Shown: positions 42,197 to 52,276, counted from the stretch's first letter. The stretch: 64,000 nt of DNA from Planctobacterium marinum (GCF_020687805.1 NZ_JAJEWQ010000003.1:144262-208261), one strand, 5' to 3'. Numbers and translations: made by a program. Notes: generated from the letters alone by a model not told the origin.

Positions 42197-43261
42197 TCAA
42201 CAGGCCCTAATACTCTGATGCACAAATTCCAGCTTGGCGATAACCTTAGGCGACAGTACAAAGGGGTAGGCATGACTATGTCCCATACTGCGGTTCAGAC
42301 TATTCAAGGCATAGGTTAGCGGCAGCCAATGCTCAATAATGATTTTAAAATCTGACTGATTGTAGGGGTTAAACTCAACATCGGCTTCATAACCCTCCGA
42401 TTTGGCCGCTCTTGGTCGCACCTGTAAATCAAATTGATACGCGGTTTCGAGTGTATCTACAATATGTAAATAGTGTGCAAAACTCTCCGCCCAGTCCTCC
42501 CAGGCATGGCTACTGGCGTAACTACTGACATAGTCATTTTGCCAGTTTTCAGGTGGGCCTGACGCGTAGTGAGATTGCAACGCCTGCGAATAGTCGCGGG
42601 TTTCATCGCCAAACACCGCCCTACAAGCCTCCAGCAGCGGACTATTTGCGATAAGTCGATCCCAGTAATAGTGCCCTGACTCGTGCCTGATATGACCCAA
42701 AATGGTCCGGTATGGCTCCGCCATTTGATGTCTCATACGCTCCCGCTCAGCAGGATCAGCTTCTGCAAGATTGATGGTAATATGTCCCTGGCTGTGCCCC
42801 GTCATAACCCGCTCACGTTCAGAAAATTGCGCCGGAGAATCACTTAAAAACGAAAAGGACAAACCGGCCACTGTATCCTGCTCTTTGCCCGTTAATGGCA
42901 ACCCCAGCTGAATGACGCTGTATATCAGGCGTCGCTTTTCTTTTTCCATCGTATGCCACAGGGATAAGTTACCTTCAGTGGCCAAATTGGGGATGGTGTC
43001 ATTCAGTCGGCAAGCGCGGCAGTATTCTTCGTTGTCCGATTCGGCCACCAACCAGTTGCAGACATTGTGTTCAGAATAGTTTTTACACTTCCTGTACGCA
43101 GCAGATGCCCCCACAGGAATGCGGTTTTCAGTGACATCGTCCTGCAGGGCCACAATACTCAGAATCTCAGGGGCAAAGCCTATCTGGTGCCCGCACTGGG
43201 TGCAGACAACGTTCTCAAAATACAACAAATTACGACAAACCGGACAATTGAATAAACGCAT
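42197..43261 (-). CDS. Putative zinc-binding metallopeptidase with zinc ribbons
   Basis: A 354-residue cytoplasmic protein. The N-terminus has a zinc ribbon (Cys 6, 9, 20, 23), and a second Cys cluster is near 59-84. The catalytic-looking HESGHYYWD motif is at 193-201 (HExxH), followed by WEDWAESFAHYLHIVDTLETA, which could supply the third ligand. This is the architecture of the putative zinc-binding peptidase family (Peptidase_Mx, DUF4344-unrelated), known from many proteobacteria without defined substrates. It is followed convergently by the DUF6471 gene and preceded by a diguanylate cyclase gene on the same strand. Confidence 0.8.
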   Translation of the reverse strand: MRLFNCPVCRNLLYFENVVCTQCGHQIGFAPEILSIVALQDDVTENRIPVGASAAYRKCKNYSEHNVCNWLVAESDNEEYCRACRLNDTIPNLATEGNLSLWHTMEKEKRRLIYSVIQLGLPLTGKEQDTVAGLSFSFLSDSPAQFSERERVMTGHSQGHITINLAEADPAERERMRHQMAEPYRTILGHIRHESGHYYWDRLIANSPLLEACRAVFGDETRDYSQALQSHYASGPPENWQNDYVSSYASSHAWEDWAESFAHYLHIVDTLETAYQFDLQVRPRAAKSEGYEADVEFNPYNQSDFKIIIEHWLPLTYALNSLNRSMGHSHAYPFVLSPKVIAKLEFVHQSIRAC

Positions 43262-43317
43262 GTTAACCCCTCTGACATTGATGCAATACAGACGGCCCTG
43301 GCTTGCAGAAAGTCACA

Positions 43318-44247
43318 TCAGCCTTCGAGTTTATGGAAGTATTCACCGACGATGCGATTGCGCCCTTCACTTTTGGCCCTGTACAGTAATTTGTCAGTCA
43401 TTTTGACCAATGTATCTGCAGCCTGGTCTACCGGAAAGGCCGTACACAGACCACTGCTAAAGGTAGCGTAGTCGGCCACGGCTGAAGCAGCATGAGGAAT
43501 CGCCAGCGCCGCGAAATCTTGTAACAACCCCTGCATTATTTTCGTGGCCTGCTCGAGGTCACAATCAAACAAAATGACAGCAAATTCCTCACCGCCGTAT
43601 CGGGCCACAAAGTCTGAACCACGCTTGATGTTGGACTGTAAACAATCAGCCATGGACTTCAAACACTCATCCCCTGCCGGATGACCATAAATATCGTTGT
43701 ATTGTTTAAAAAAGTCGATATCAATCAATGCCAGTGAGATGGGCGCTGAAATGCGACGGGCGTGACTCCAGGATTTTTCTAAATAGTCATTAAATGCACG
43801 TCGGTTGGAAATTTCGGTCAGGCCGTCTATACGTGCCAAATTTGCCAGCAATTCAGTTTTGCGAATAAGCTGTGCCTGAAGGTCTACACGCGCTTTTAGC
43901 ACCGAGACATTGATTGGCTTTGAGATGTAATCACTGGCGCCTAATTTGAGGCCTTCTATTTCGTCTGATGGCTTATCTTTGCCGGTGATAAAAATAATAT
44001 TCAGGTCGCCATAGAGATCGTGATTGGCTTTAACTTCCCGGCAGATATCCAGACCACTGCCATCCGGTAACCCAATATCCAGTAGCAGTATTTCAAAAGG
44101 TTGAGTCTGGAGCTTTTGCATCGCCTCAGCTTTATTGGCGGCGATGGTCAGGCGATAATTTTCTTCCAACTTTTCAGCAATGATTTGCTGACTGGCAGCG
44201 TCATCTTCCACAATGAGGATGCGATAGTTGTATTGTGAATTAGGCAT
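43318..44247 (-). CDS. Response regulator with GGDEF (diguanylate cyclase) output
   Basis: A 309-residue REC-GGDEF protein that makes cyclic di-GMP. Receiver domain: acidic VEDD at 13-16, phospho-acceptor Asp 57 in LLLDIGLPDGSG, Thr in FITGKDKP and Lys in YISKPI. GGDEF domain: the start DGLTEISNRRAFNDYLEK, metal-binding ALIDIDFFKQYND, and active-site GGEEF at 218-222. An RGSD inhibitory site (209-212) sits five residues before it, so product inhibition is expected. The cognate kinase is not nearby. A 56-base gap separates it from the zinc peptidase gene. Confidence 0.93.
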   Translation of the reverse strand: MPNSQYNYRILIVEDDAASQQIIAEKLEENYRLTIAANKAEAMQKLQTQPFEILLLDIGLPDGSGLDICREVKANHDLYGDLNIIFITGKDKPSDEIEGLKLGASDYISKPINVSVLKARVDLQAQLIRKTELLANLARIDGLTEISNRRAFNDYLEKSWSHARRISAPISLALIDIDFFKQYNDIYGHPAGDECLKSMADCLQSNIKRGSDFVARYGGEEFAVILFDCDLEQATKIMQGLLQDFAALAIPHAASAVADYATFSSGLCTAFPVDQAADTLVKMTDKLLYRAKSEGRNRIVGEYFHKLEG

Positions 44248-44334
44248 AGGTCACAGTCCTGTAGGTCATCACAGCTACCATACAGGACGAAACTAACAGA
44301 TGTACAGAGCAGGCCGGAATAATTTGGCGCACAA

Positions 44335-44368
44335 AACAAAAAAGCCCGAATCTTTCGATTCGGGCTTT
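44335..44368 (-). terminator. Terminator of the tRNA operon
   Basis: AAAGCCCGAATC, loop, GATTCGGGCTTT, a 12-base perfect stem. On the minus strand it is followed by TTTTTTGTTTTGT, nine bases beyond the last tRNA. Confidence 0.92.
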
Positions 44369-44376
44369 CTCTGGTA

Positions 44377-44453
44377 TGGCGCGTGTGGAAGGATTCGAAC
44401 CTCCGACCGCCTGGTTCGTAGCCAGGTACTCTATCCAGCTGAGCTACACACGC
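44377..44453 (-). tRNA. tRNA-Arg (anticodon ACG), copy 2
   Basis: 77 nt including an encoded CCA. GCGTGTG pairs with CACACGC in the acceptor stem, and the anticodon loop is CTACGAA between CCTGG and CCAGG. The TPsiC arm reads GGAGGTTCGAATCCTTC. It is identical to the copy at 44757-44833. ACG is expected to be edited to ICG by TadA. Confidence 0.97.
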
Positions 44454-44626
44454 TTTAAAACTTGTTCAATTTTTGAGATGTACGAGCACCTATTTAATTC
44501 AGCTTAAACTTCCACCTAAGGTAGTTTAACCCTTCCCTGGTGAAGGCTTCCAGCTCGGCGTCCGCTTGCCTCGCGTTCAAACCGGAAATTGCTCCAGGTA
44601 TTCGCAATTTCAATTTCGGTTTTCAC

Positions 44627-44653
44627 CCAGCTGAGCTACACACGCTTTAAAAC
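44627..44653 (-). pseudogene. 5' fragment of a third tRNA-Arg
   Basis: The 5' part of the tRNA-Arg gene (acceptor strand and D-arm start, GCGTGTGTAGCTCAGCTGG) recurs here without the rest. The identity continues 19 bases upstream of the tRNA: 44627-44672 is an exact 46-base copy of 44435-44480. This is a remnant of a duplicated and partly deleted tRNA unit. Confidence 0.8.
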
Positions 44654-44756
44654 TTGTTCAATTTTTGAGATGCAGCTGCATCTCTGTTTAGCGCTAAACT
44701 AAACTCATTATAATGGGTGAGCCAGATACTTCAAATATTGGAAACCATTTCAGGAA

Positions 44757-44833
44757 TGGCGCGTGTGGAAGGATTCGAACCTCCGACCGCCTGGTTCGTA
44801 GCCAGGTACTCTATCCAGCTGAGCTACACACGC
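44757..44833 (-). tRNA. tRNA-Arg (anticodon ACG), copy 1
   Basis: Same 77-nt sequence as the copy at 44377-44453, with encoded CCA and loop CTACGAA. It lies 41 bases downstream of tRNA-Ser in the same direction, matching the serV-argV order after csrA in gammaproteobacteria. Confidence 0.97.
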
Positions 44834-44872
44834 GCAGATATTTGAAAATCTACCAATTAGTCTTAAAAACTA

Positions 44873-44965
<93 letters not shown>

Positions 44966-45159
44966 TAACTTTGTCGCCAACTCCGTTACGAATAACAGCG
45001 TCAGTGCCAAAATGTGGATGCGAAGTTTAATGATTAGTGTGGCGAAGTCAAACAATTTTTTAAGGAAATTATTTGGATGCTGGCTATTTGAACAATGAAG
45101 CTAATAATTAACCAAAAAGTCAATATTTAGCGATGTTAATAACAAGCCGGCAATGGCCA

Positions 45160-45189
45160 CATAAAGAAGAAAGGCTGGATAACCAGCCT
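45160..45189 (-). terminator. Terminator of csrA
   Basis: AGGCTGG, ATAA-type loop, CCAGCCT, followed on the minus strand by TTTCTTCTTTAT. It begins 12 bases past the csrA stop. Confidence 0.85.
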
Positions 45190-45200
45190 GCTTTTAGAGA

Positions 45201-45416
45201 TCAATCTTCGCTCTTATCAGCGCCCGATTCATGGGCTGCCAGCTGAGCATTTTTCTCTGCTTGTATGCGCATGTAAATTTCTTCACGATGCACAGATACT
45301 TCTTTTGGTGCATTCACACCGATTCGAACCTGGTTTCCTTTAACCCCTAAAACAGTGACTGTCACTTCATCACCAATCATCAGGGTTTCACCAACACGTC
45401 TGGTCAATATTAGCAT
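45201..45416 (-). CDS. csrA: Carbon storage regulator CsrA
   Basis: An RNA-binding global regulator that binds GGA motifs in 5' untranslated regions and alters translation or stability. The 71-residue protein is a full Csr[52 protein letters not shown], including the RNA-binding R44-type VHREEI segment, plus a short acidic tail. GGGAG precedes the ATG. It is downstream of alaS and upstream of tRNA-Ser/tRNA-Arg, the conserved gammaproteobacterial order. Confidence 0.98.
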   Translation of the reverse strand: MLILTRRVGETLMIGDEVTVTVLGVKGNQVRIGVNAPKEVSVHREEIYMRIQAEKNAQLAAHESGADKSED

Positions 45417-45549
45417 TCTCTTGCTCCCGTTCCGTTATTCCAATGGTAAATCCTTTTCTAAATTCCAAGTGCGCCAATCATCCGGTTCAGCGCACCCGAT
45501 ACCGTTCCTTATTTTTTTGCGTCATTAAAAAACTGGTATGTAATTTGGA

Positions 45550-48147
45550 TTATAGCTTATCTTCTAACCATGTCGAGATAGACTTTAGTCCAACTGACAG
45601 ATTTTCGGGTTGAGTGCCACCTGCTTGGGCCATATCTGGTCGTCCACCACCTTTACCACCCACTTGTTGCGCTACAAAGTTAACCAGTTCGCCAGCTTTT
45701 ACCTGATTGGTTAAATCTTTGGTAACGCCAGCAATCAAATTAACCTTGTCATCACTTTTCACAGCGAGAAAGATAATTCCTGAACCAATTTGATTTTTTA
45801 AATCATCCACCATGCCGCGCAAAGCTTTTGGTTCAACCCCTTCTAATTCAGAGACCAGCACTTTGGTACTTTTTATTTCAACAATTTTTGAAATAAGATC
45901 GTTCCCCGCCTGACTGGCCAACTTCTGTTTTAACTGTGCAACTTCTTTTTCCAAAGATTTTTGCTGTTGTGTTATCGCGTCTATACGGTCTGTAACCTTG
46001 TTCGGATCGGTTTTAAGTTTATCAGCAATGGTGCTTACTGCTTCAATGGCAGACTGCGTATAGGCCAGCGCGGCTGCACCTGTAATGGCTTCTATACGTC
46101 TGACACCCGCAGCGATGCCACCTTCAGAGGTAATTTTAAACAGGCCTATGTCGCCGGTACGCTCCACGTGAGTACCGCCACACAACTCAACGGAGAAGTC
46201 GCCCATGGAAACTACACGCACTTTTTCATCGTATTTTTCACCAAATAACGCCATAGCACCGGACGCTTTCGCCTCTTCCAGTTCCATCAATTTGGTCTGA
46301 AGACTGTTATTAGCCCGAACCTGTTGATTAACCATGGTTTCAATCTCACGCAACTGAGCCTTGCTGACCGCTTCCAGGTGAGAAAAGTCAAAACGCAGTT
46401 TGTCAGCCTCAACCAGGGAGCCTTTTTGATTAACATGGCTACCCAGAATTGTGCGCAGTGCAGCATGTAACAGGTGAGTGGCACTGTGATTTAATTTAAT
46501 CTGTTGACGGCGTTCTGCGTCAATTTCAGTGGTTACTGTGTCGTTGACACTCAGCGCCGATTCCGCTTTGCCTTTATGAGCAACTGCTTTACCTAACTTA
46601 ATAGTATCTGCGACAACAAATTGGCCATTTGCCACTTTCAGATAACCGGTATCCCCAACCTGACCACCAGATTCAGCGTAAAACGGTGTTTGATCCAAAA
46701 TCACAACACCTTCATCTCCGGCGTTAAGTGATTGTACTGCCTGACCATCCTTAAACAACTCGACAACTTTAGCTGAGCCCTGTTCCTGCTCATAGCCGGT
46801 AAAATCAGAAATCTGTTCTGATTTCAGCATGTTATTGTAATCTGCACCGAAGTTGCTGGCCTGCTGTGAGCGTTTCTGTTGCTCTGCCATTGCAGCTTCA
46901 AAACCCGCTTCGTCTACTTTTAATGATTTTTCCCGCAGCACATCGTTGGTCAGATCCAATGGAAAACCGTAAGTGTCGTATAACTTAAACGCCACATCAC
47001 CCGCCAGCGTGTCACCTTGCAACTGTGCGATAGCGTCATTCAGGATATTCATGCCACGATCCAAAGTACGGGAAAACTGCTCTTCTTCCAGCTTCAATAC
47101 TTTCTCTACAACCGCTTGCTGCTCTTTCAGCTCTGGATAAGCTTCGCCCATCTGCGCAACCAGAGACGCCACCAGCTTATAGAAAAATACATCTTTGGCC
47201 CCCAGCTTATTACCGTGACGAACCGCGCGGCGAATAATTCGGCGCAACACATAACCACGGCCCTCATTAGACGGCATAACACCATCACAGATTAAAAAGC
47301 CACAGGAGCGAATGTGATCGGCAATAACCCGTAAGGATTTATCTTCCAGATCGCTAACCCCGACAATCCTGGCGGCATCAGCAATTAGATTCTGGAAAAT
47401 ATCTATTTCATAGTTGCTGTGTACGTTTTGTAAAATGGCTGAGATTCGCTCAAGTCCCATGCCGGTATCGATAGACGGTTTAGGTAGGGGTTCCATGGTG
47501 CCGTCAGCCTGACGGTTAAACTGCATGAAAACCAGGTTCCATATTTCAATAAAGCGATCACCGTCTTCTTCAGGCGATCCCGGTGGGCCACCCCAGATAT
47601 GTGCACCGTGATCATAAAAAATTTCGGAGCAAGGACCGCAGGGGCCGGTATCGCCCATTGACCAGAAGTTGTCTGAGGTAGAAATGCGAATTATCTTTTC
47701 TGCCGGTACACCAATTTCTTTGTTCCAGATGTCGAACGCTTCATCATCCTCGGAATACACAGTAACCAGCAGTTTCTCTTCCGGCAGGCCCAGATTCTGA
47801 GTCAGAAAATCCCACGCGAAACGAATCGCTTCATTTTTAAAGTAATCACCAAAGCTGAAATTACCCAACATCTCAAAAAAGGTATGATGACGGGCTGTAT
47901 AACCTACGTTTTCTAAGTCGTTGTGTTTACCACCGGCACGCACACAGCGCTGCGAACTTACCGCCCGGGTGTAACTGCGCTTATCCGAACCAAGAAAAAC
48001 ATCTTTAAATTGATTCATACCCGCGTTTGTAAATAGCAGCGTGGGATCGTCATGAGGCACCAGTGAGGAACTGGAAACTAATTGGTGGTTGTGACTCTGA
48101 AAATATTCAAAAAACGAGTTTCTGATCTCAGCCGTACTTTTGGTCAT
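45550..48147 (-). CDS. alaS: Alanyl-tRNA synthetase
   Basis: Charges tRNA-Ala. The 865-residue length is normal. Motifs: [53 protein letters not shown] at the N-terminal catalytic domain, [31 protein letters not shown]-type motif 1 region, [10 protein letters not shown], and MGLERI. The editing domain has the zinc ligands in [13 protein letters not shown] and [16 protein letters not shown], and the C-terminal [15 protein letters not shown] is the usual glycine-rich end. AGGATG precedes the ATG. csrA follows 133 bases later. Confidence 0.98.
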   Translation of the reverse strand: MTKSTAEIRNSFFEYFQSHNHQLVSSSSLVPHDDPTLLFTNAGMNQFKDVFLGSDKRSYTRAVSSQRCVRAGGKHNDLENVGYTARHHTFFEMLGNFSFGDYFKNEAIRFAWDFLTQNLGLPEEKLLVTVYSEDDEAFDIWNKEIGVPAEKIIRISTSDNFWSMGDTGPCGPCSEIFYDHGAHIWGGPPGSPEEDGDRFIEIWNLVFMQFNRQADGTMEPLPKPSIDTGMGLERISAILQNVHSNYEIDIFQNLIADAARIVGVSDLEDKSLRVIADHIRSCGFLICDGVMPSNEGRGYVLRRIIRRAVRHGNKLGAKDVFFYKLVASLVAQMGEAYPELKEQQAVVEKVLKLEEEQFSRTLDRGMNILNDAIAQLQGDTLAGDVAFKLYDTYGFPLDLTNDVLREKSLKVDEAGFEAAMAEQQKRSQQASNFGADYNNMLKSEQISDFTGYEQEQGSAKVVELFKDGQAVQSLNAGDEGVVILDQTPFYAESGGQVGDTGYLKVANGQFVVADTIKLGKAVAHKGKAESALSVNDTVTTEIDAERRQQIKLNHSATHLLHAALRTILGSHVNQKGSLVEADKLRFDFSHLEAVSKAQLREIETMVNQQVRANNSLQTKLMELEEAKASGAMALFGEKYDEKVRVVSMGDFSVELCGGTHVERTGDIGLFKITSEGGIAAGVRRIEAITGAAALAYTQSAIEAVSTIADKLKTDPNKVTDRIDAITQQQKSLEKEVAQLKQKLASQAGNDLISKIVEIKSTKVLVSELEGVEPKALRGMVDDLKNQIGSGIIFLAVKSDDKVNLIAGVTKDLTNQVKAGELVNFVAQQVGGKGGGRPDMAQAGGTQPENLSVGLKSISTWLEDKL

Positions 48148-48397
48148 CGGGCATCCTAATTAAAATTCGCGAATTGTTTTGAAATAGGGCGCAAGATAGC
48201 ATGAATCAAGGGCTAATTAAAATTGATTAGTTTTACCTGAGTATAAATAAACAGCTTTAATCCGAATTTTGATGGTTGCCGGGTAAAAGCGCTGCCAAAA
48301 TCCCACACTAGGCCGTTTTTTGGGCAATGACAGTTTGGTAAAAATCCTGTTAGCATGTGGTTATTGCATCGCAACCCCAAGGACGAGAGAAAGACCA

Positions 48398-49762
48398 ATG
48401 AATTTCTACACAGCCGTGATTCTGGGCGTAGTGTTAACCATCACTACCATGACACAGACAAAAGCGACGGAACACAACAATATGAACTTAAACCGCAGCC
48501 AACTTAGTCAATACCTCGATGCCCTGAATCAAAACCACAAAGCCATGTCTGCGGTTTATATCTCGGTTCAGGGACAACCCGTTTTTGAACACTATGCCGG
48601 CAGTGCTTCGGTGGCCAACCGGGTGCCGCTTTCCGCGACTACGCGATTTCGTATCGGGTCAGTAACTAAAACCTATACGGCGGTGTTGGTAATGCAGGCC
48701 ATTGAGCAGCAGAAATTACGCCTGGACAGCCCCCTGAGTCGCTACTTTCCTGATATTCCCAATGCTGATGGCATCACAATCCAGCACTTGTTGAATCATC
48801 GCTCCGGTATACACAGTTTTACCGATGAACCCGATTACCCAACCTACATGACCAAAGCCAAAACGCAGGCTGAAATGTTGGATATCATAGTGCAATACCC
48901 CGCTGATTTTGAGCCGGATGAACGCCACGCCTACTCCAATTCAAACTACGTTTTACTGGGTTACATACTGGAATCTGTGTATCAAAAACCCCTTGCTAAC
49001 ATCATCGCGGAACACCTCAGTGAACCTCAGCAATTCACGGCTACACTTTATGGTGACGCCATAGATAGCGAGACAGAAGCCAGTTCTTATTATTACGCCG
49101 ATGGCTGGCAATTGTCGCCGGAAACCCATTTAAGTATTCCTCATGGCGCCGGGGCAATGGTGTCAACGGCTAAAGAAGCTAATCAATTTATTAGTCGATT
49201 ATTTCAGGGCAAGCTGGTGTCAGATGACAGCTTACAGGCCATGATCCGCCTGCAAGATGGCTATGGATTTGGTTTATATGCCCTGCCCTTTCACGAACAT
49301 ACCTTTTTAGGTCACAACGGCTCAATAGACGGCTTTTTATCAGCCAACGCCTATAACCCGGAAGATGACGTAGCCATCACTGTGTTAAGCAACGCCATGA
49401 ATTACAGTTTCAACGACATTCTCATTGCGGTATTGAGTAGCCTGTATGGCAAAGAATTACTGATTCCTGACTTTTCCGCTAAAGCCCAGGCCCTGAACGA
49501 AACAACGATGACGAAATTGACCGGCGATTTCAGCAGTGAGGACCTGCCGTTGGATATCCGTGTTTTTATTGAAAATCAAAAACTGATGGCTCAGGCCAGC
49601 GGACAAGGCGCATTTCCGCTTACTGCCTATTCTGAACTGGAATTTCGTTTTGATCCTGCCGGTATTGTCATTAAATATGACGCAGACAGCCTGAAATCCA
49701 ATAAATTTCAACGCTTTACGCTGATTCAGGGTGGCGGCAAATTTCTCTACAACATGAAATGA
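48398..49762 (+). CDS. Secreted serine hydrolase, beta-lactamase family
   Basis: A 454-residue exported enzyme of the beta-lactamase-related serine hydrolase family. The signal peptide is MNFYTAVILGVVLTITTMTQTKA. Catalytic motifs are complete: SVTK (S-x-x-K) in FRIGSVTKTYTAVLV, YSN in HAYSNSNYVLLGYI, and HNG in FLGHNGSIDGF. Behind the catalytic domain is a ~90-residue beta-rich extension (from about LTGDFSSEDLPLDIRV) of the kind found in many such esterases or peptidases. The start at 48398 places the signal peptide; the upstream frame is not conserved. It lies between alaS and recX, an unusual insertion. Confidence 0.87.
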   Translation: MNFYTAVILGVVLTITTMTQTKATEHNNMNLNRSQLSQYLDALNQNHKAMSAVYISVQGQPVFEHYAGSASVANRVPLSATTRFRIGSVTKTYTAVLVMQAIEQQKLRLDSPLSRYFPDIPNADGITIQHLLNHRSGIHSFTDEPDYPTYMTKAKTQAEMLDIIVQYPADFEPDERHAYSNSNYVLLGYILESVYQKPLANIIAEHLSEPQQFTATLYGDAIDSETEASSYYYADGWQLSPETHLSIPHGAGAMVSTAKEANQFISRLFQGKLVSDDSLQAMIRLQDGYGFGLYALPFHEHTFLGHNGSIDGFLSANAYNPEDDVAITVLSNAMNYSFNDILIAVLSSLYGKELLIPDFSAKAQALNETTMTKLTGDFSSEDLPLDIRVFIENQKLMAQASGQGAFPLTAYSELEFRFDPAGIVIKYDADSLKSNKFQRFTLIQGGGKFLYNMK

Positions 49763-49780
49763 GTGAGCTTCAGAGCAAAC

Positions 49781-50251
49781 TTAATCATCGTCGTTGCTCG
49801 TTAATGCATATTGGATCTGCTCTTCGGAAAAGCCCCGCTGCCACAGGTAACGTTTTTGTTTTTGACGAGCCTGCCAGTCCTGTGGCTCGGCGTCGCGAAA
49901 CTTGCGTTGCCGCGCCTGACGGCAAAGTTCAAACCAATCTACCTGTGCATCTGCGACAGCTGTCTGAATTACTGCTGCCGACACCCGGTGTTGTTGCAGT
50001 TCGTCTCTGATCCTGGCAAACCCATAATACTTAGCAGCTCTGGACCGGATAAACATCTGGGCAAACCGGGAATCCGACTGATAATCTTGTTCTTTCAGGC
50101 GCAATACTTCAAGATGACAGGCGTTTTCATCAAAGCCCTTTTGCGTCAGCTTGCGTATAAGCTCAACCTGACTATGCTCGCGCCTGCTCAGTAAGCGAAT
50201 AGCCGCTTCCCGAATCGGTGCAGTCAATTTGTTCTGGGATTCTTCAAACAC
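49781..50251 (-). CDS. recX: Regulatory protein RecX
   Basis: A 156-residue RecX, an inhibitor of RecA filament growth. Seen: AIREAAIRLLSRREHSQVELIRKLTQKGFDENACHLEVLRLKEQDYQSDSRFAQMFIRSRAAKYYGFARIRDELQQHRVSAAVI and KRYLWQRGFSEEQIQYAL, the three-helix repeats of the family. The start is GTG. RecX is usually encoded right after recA; here the upstream neighbour is a divergent FemAB-like gene whose start is only 19 bases away, and no recA is in the window. It is convergent with the serine hydrolase gene. Confidence 0.9.
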   Translation of the reverse strand: MFEESQNKLTAPIREAAIRLLSRREHSQVELIRKLTQKGFDENACHLEVLRLKEQDYQSDSRFAQMFIRSRAAKYYGFARIRDELQQHRVSAAVIQTAVADAQVDWFELCRQARQRKFRDAEPQDWQARQKQKRYLWQRGFSEEQIQYALTSNDDD

Positions 50252-50270
50252 GAAATCAGTTGGCCGTTTA

Positions 50271-51407
50271 ATGTCGTTAAAATTGCAATTTTGTCCTGAA
50301 TTAACTCAAATTAATAGTGAGCAGTGGGATCAACTGACACGCCATCACTATCCATTTTTACGTTATGCGTTTTTGCAGGCACTGGAAACATCAGGTTCAG
50401 TTACCGCAAAAACCGGATGGCAACCTTATCACTTATGGGTCACAGACAATAGCACACCGGTAGCCTGCATGCCGCTTTACATCAAAACCCATAGTTACGG
50501 TGAATACGTATTTGACTGGTCCTGGGCTGATGCCTATCAACGCTATCAGCTAAACTACTACCCCAAACTGGTAAACGCTATTCCTTTTACACCGGTAACG
50601 GGGCCGCGAGTAATAACATCAGCAACAACCGATAAGGCGACTATCGAAGCACAGATATTAAGCGCATTACAACAGGAGTCGCAAAAGTTAGGTTTGTCTT
50701 CCATCCATGTGTTATTTCCGGAATCGCTACCGGCACGCGACAATGCAACTTGGAGCACAAGACACAGTGTTCAGTTTCAGTGGTATAACCGGGGTTACAA
50801 TGATTTTAATGATTTTCTGAGTCACTTTGCCTCGCGCAAGCGGAAAAATGTGAACAAAGAAAGACGCAAAATCCACGACAACAACATTGTTATTCGCCGT
50901 TTCTGTCAGGACAGTTTGCAACCGGAACATCTGGAATTTTTCTACAGCTGCTATCAACAAACTTATCTGAAACGCAGTGGTCACGAGGGATACCTCAACC
51001 TGGACTTTTTTAAAACACTATTTGCCACTATGGCGGATAATTTACTGATTGTGCAGGCGGAAAAGCACGGAGATCCTGTTGCGGCAGCACTTTATTTTTA
51101 CGACAAAAATGGCCTGTACGGGCGCTATTGGGGCTCACTGCAAGACATTGACGGACTGCATTTTGAATGTTGCTACTATCAGGGCATAGAGTTCGCGATT
51201 GCCAAGCAAATACCGTTGTTTAATCCGGGTACCCAGGGCGAGCACAAGATTCAACGCGGCTTTGAACCCACCTTGTGCTACTCACAACACTGGTTGGCAA
51301 ATCCGCAGTTCAATCGAGCGGTTCAGGATTTTGTGCACAATGAGCAACAGCACATCGCACAGTATCAGGCGCAGGCATGCAGCCTGTTGCCGTTTAAGCA
51401 AACCTGA
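50271..51407 (+). CDS. FemAB-like (DUF482) GNAT-fold protein
   Basis: A 378-residue protein of the peptidogalycan biosynthesis/FemAB_like family (formerly DUF482). Hallmarks: HHYPFLRYAFLQALETSGSVTAKTGWQPYHL, YVFDWSWADAYQRYQLNYYPKLVNAIPFTPVTGPRV, SRKRKNVNKERRKI and GRYWGSLQDIDGLHFECCYYQGIEFAI..LFNPGTQGEHKIQRGFEP. Members share the double-GNAT fold of Fem aminoacyl transferases but the reaction is unknown. I start at MSLKLQF; the frame is open upstream into the recX 5' end. The short divergent gap means promoters must overlap coding sequence. Confidence 0.85.
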   Translation: MSLKLQFCPELTQINSEQWDQLTRHHYPFLRYAFLQALETSGSVTAKTGWQPYHLWVTDNSTPVACMPLYIKTHSYGEYVFDWSWADAYQRYQLNYYPKLVNAIPFTPVTGPRVITSATTDKATIEAQILSALQQESQKLGLSSIHVLFPESLPARDNATWSTRHSVQFQWYNRGYNDFNDFLSHFASRKRKNVNKERRKIHDNNIVIRRFCQDSLQPEHLEFFYSCYQQTYLKRSGHEGYLNLDFFKTLFATMADNLLIVQAEKHGDPVAAALYFYDKNGLYGRYWGSLQDIDGLHFECCYYQGIEFAIAKQIPLFNPGTQGEHKIQRGFEPTLCYSQHWLANPQFNRAVQDFVHNEQQHIAQYQAQACSLLPFKQT

Positions 51408-51410
51408 TGT

Positions 51411-52154
51411 TTATTGCACACCCCAGCGGCTCTGAATTTGCGCCAGCTCACCGTTGTCTTTTAATTGCTGTAAGGCGTCTTTGAATTGTTGTACCAGTGC
51501 ATCGTCTGTCAACACATTAAAGGCAAAATACAGCTCACTGTTAAGTGACGGGAAGGCTGTAACTGGCTGCAGTGCGTTGAAGTCCAGGCCATTTCGCCGG
51601 GTTCTTTCCATCAGACCATTACGCGATTCGATAATCAGGTGGGTACGTTCCATAAAGAGCATTTTAAGACTGTTATTTGCATCTACAGAGCGAGTGATAT
51701 TGCTAAATTCGAGTCCGTCCAGATATTCCGCAGCATTAGTACCAATAGTGACGGCGACATGGTAATCACGTAACTCATCAATTTGCGCAACAGGTTGCCG
51801 GAAACGAGATTTTAAGCCCCAAAACCAGGCTTTTTCTTCTCCTACTTTACCCACCCACTTAAACATGTTTTCCCGTTTCGCCGTGCGTGCAATGGAAAAA
51901 ATCAATGCATTCTTTTGATTCAGGCTGTTTTTAAATGCCCGCGCCCAGGGCAATACGCGAATTTCATACTGCTGTTCCGTCAACTGAAAAAGACGACGCA
52001 ATACCTCAACCGAATAACCGGTTAATTGCTGATTATCATCACGGTACTGAAATGGATACAGTATTTCGGTGTAAGCAATAATAGGCTGTGCGGTTACTTT
52101 AGTGCACCACAACACACATACCATTATTGCGACTGAAAAAGCTTTAAAACTCAA
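51411..52154 (-). CDS. Periplasmic amino-acid-type binding protein
   Basis: A 247-residue exported solute-binding protein, family 3: signal peptide MSFKAFSVAIMVCVLWCTKVTAQ, then IIAYTEILYPFQYRDDNQQLTGYSVEVLRRLFQ, RVLPWARAFKNSLNQKNALIFSIARTAKRENMFKWVG and a C-terminal QQFKDALQQLKDNGELAQIQSRWG helix, all usual for the family. No ABC permease or ATPase is adjacent, and many stand-alone copies in marine gammaproteobacteria act in unknown sensory or scavenging roles. It is convergent with the FemAB-like gene. Confidence 0.85.
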   Translation of the reverse strand: MSFKAFSVAIMVCVLWCTKVTAQPIIAYTEILYPFQYRDDNQQLTGYSVEVLRRLFQLTEQQYEIRVLPWARAFKNSLNQKNALIFSIARTAKRENMFKWVGKVGEEKAWFWGLKSRFRQPVAQIDELRDYHVAVTIGTNAAEYLDGLEFSNITRSVDANNSLKMLFMERTHLIIESRNGLMERTRRNGLDFNALQPVTAFPSLNSELYFAFNVLTDDALVQQFKDALQQLKDNGELAQIQSRWGVQ

Positions 52155-52240
52155 TGAATCTCCTTAGTGCCGGAAGAGGATTGAAAGCGCCAACCCGCTT
52201 CGAAACAAACTTGTTTTTCCTGCCTTTCCACTAAACTAAT

Positions 52241-52276
52241 ACGCTCGTGAAAAGAACAACGCTCGTGAAAAGAACG
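52241..52276 (+). repeat. 18-bp tandem repeat, two copies
   Basis: ACGCTCGTGAAAAGAACA is followed directly by the same 18 bases with one change at the last position. It lies in the 522-base gap (52155-52676) between the binding-protein gene and the regulator gene; apart from this and the operator-like site I see no gene there. Confidence 0.8.

Noticed and set aside
52241-52276. A CRISPR array
   Set aside because: Only two directly abutting 18-base units with no spacers, and no cas genes nearby.
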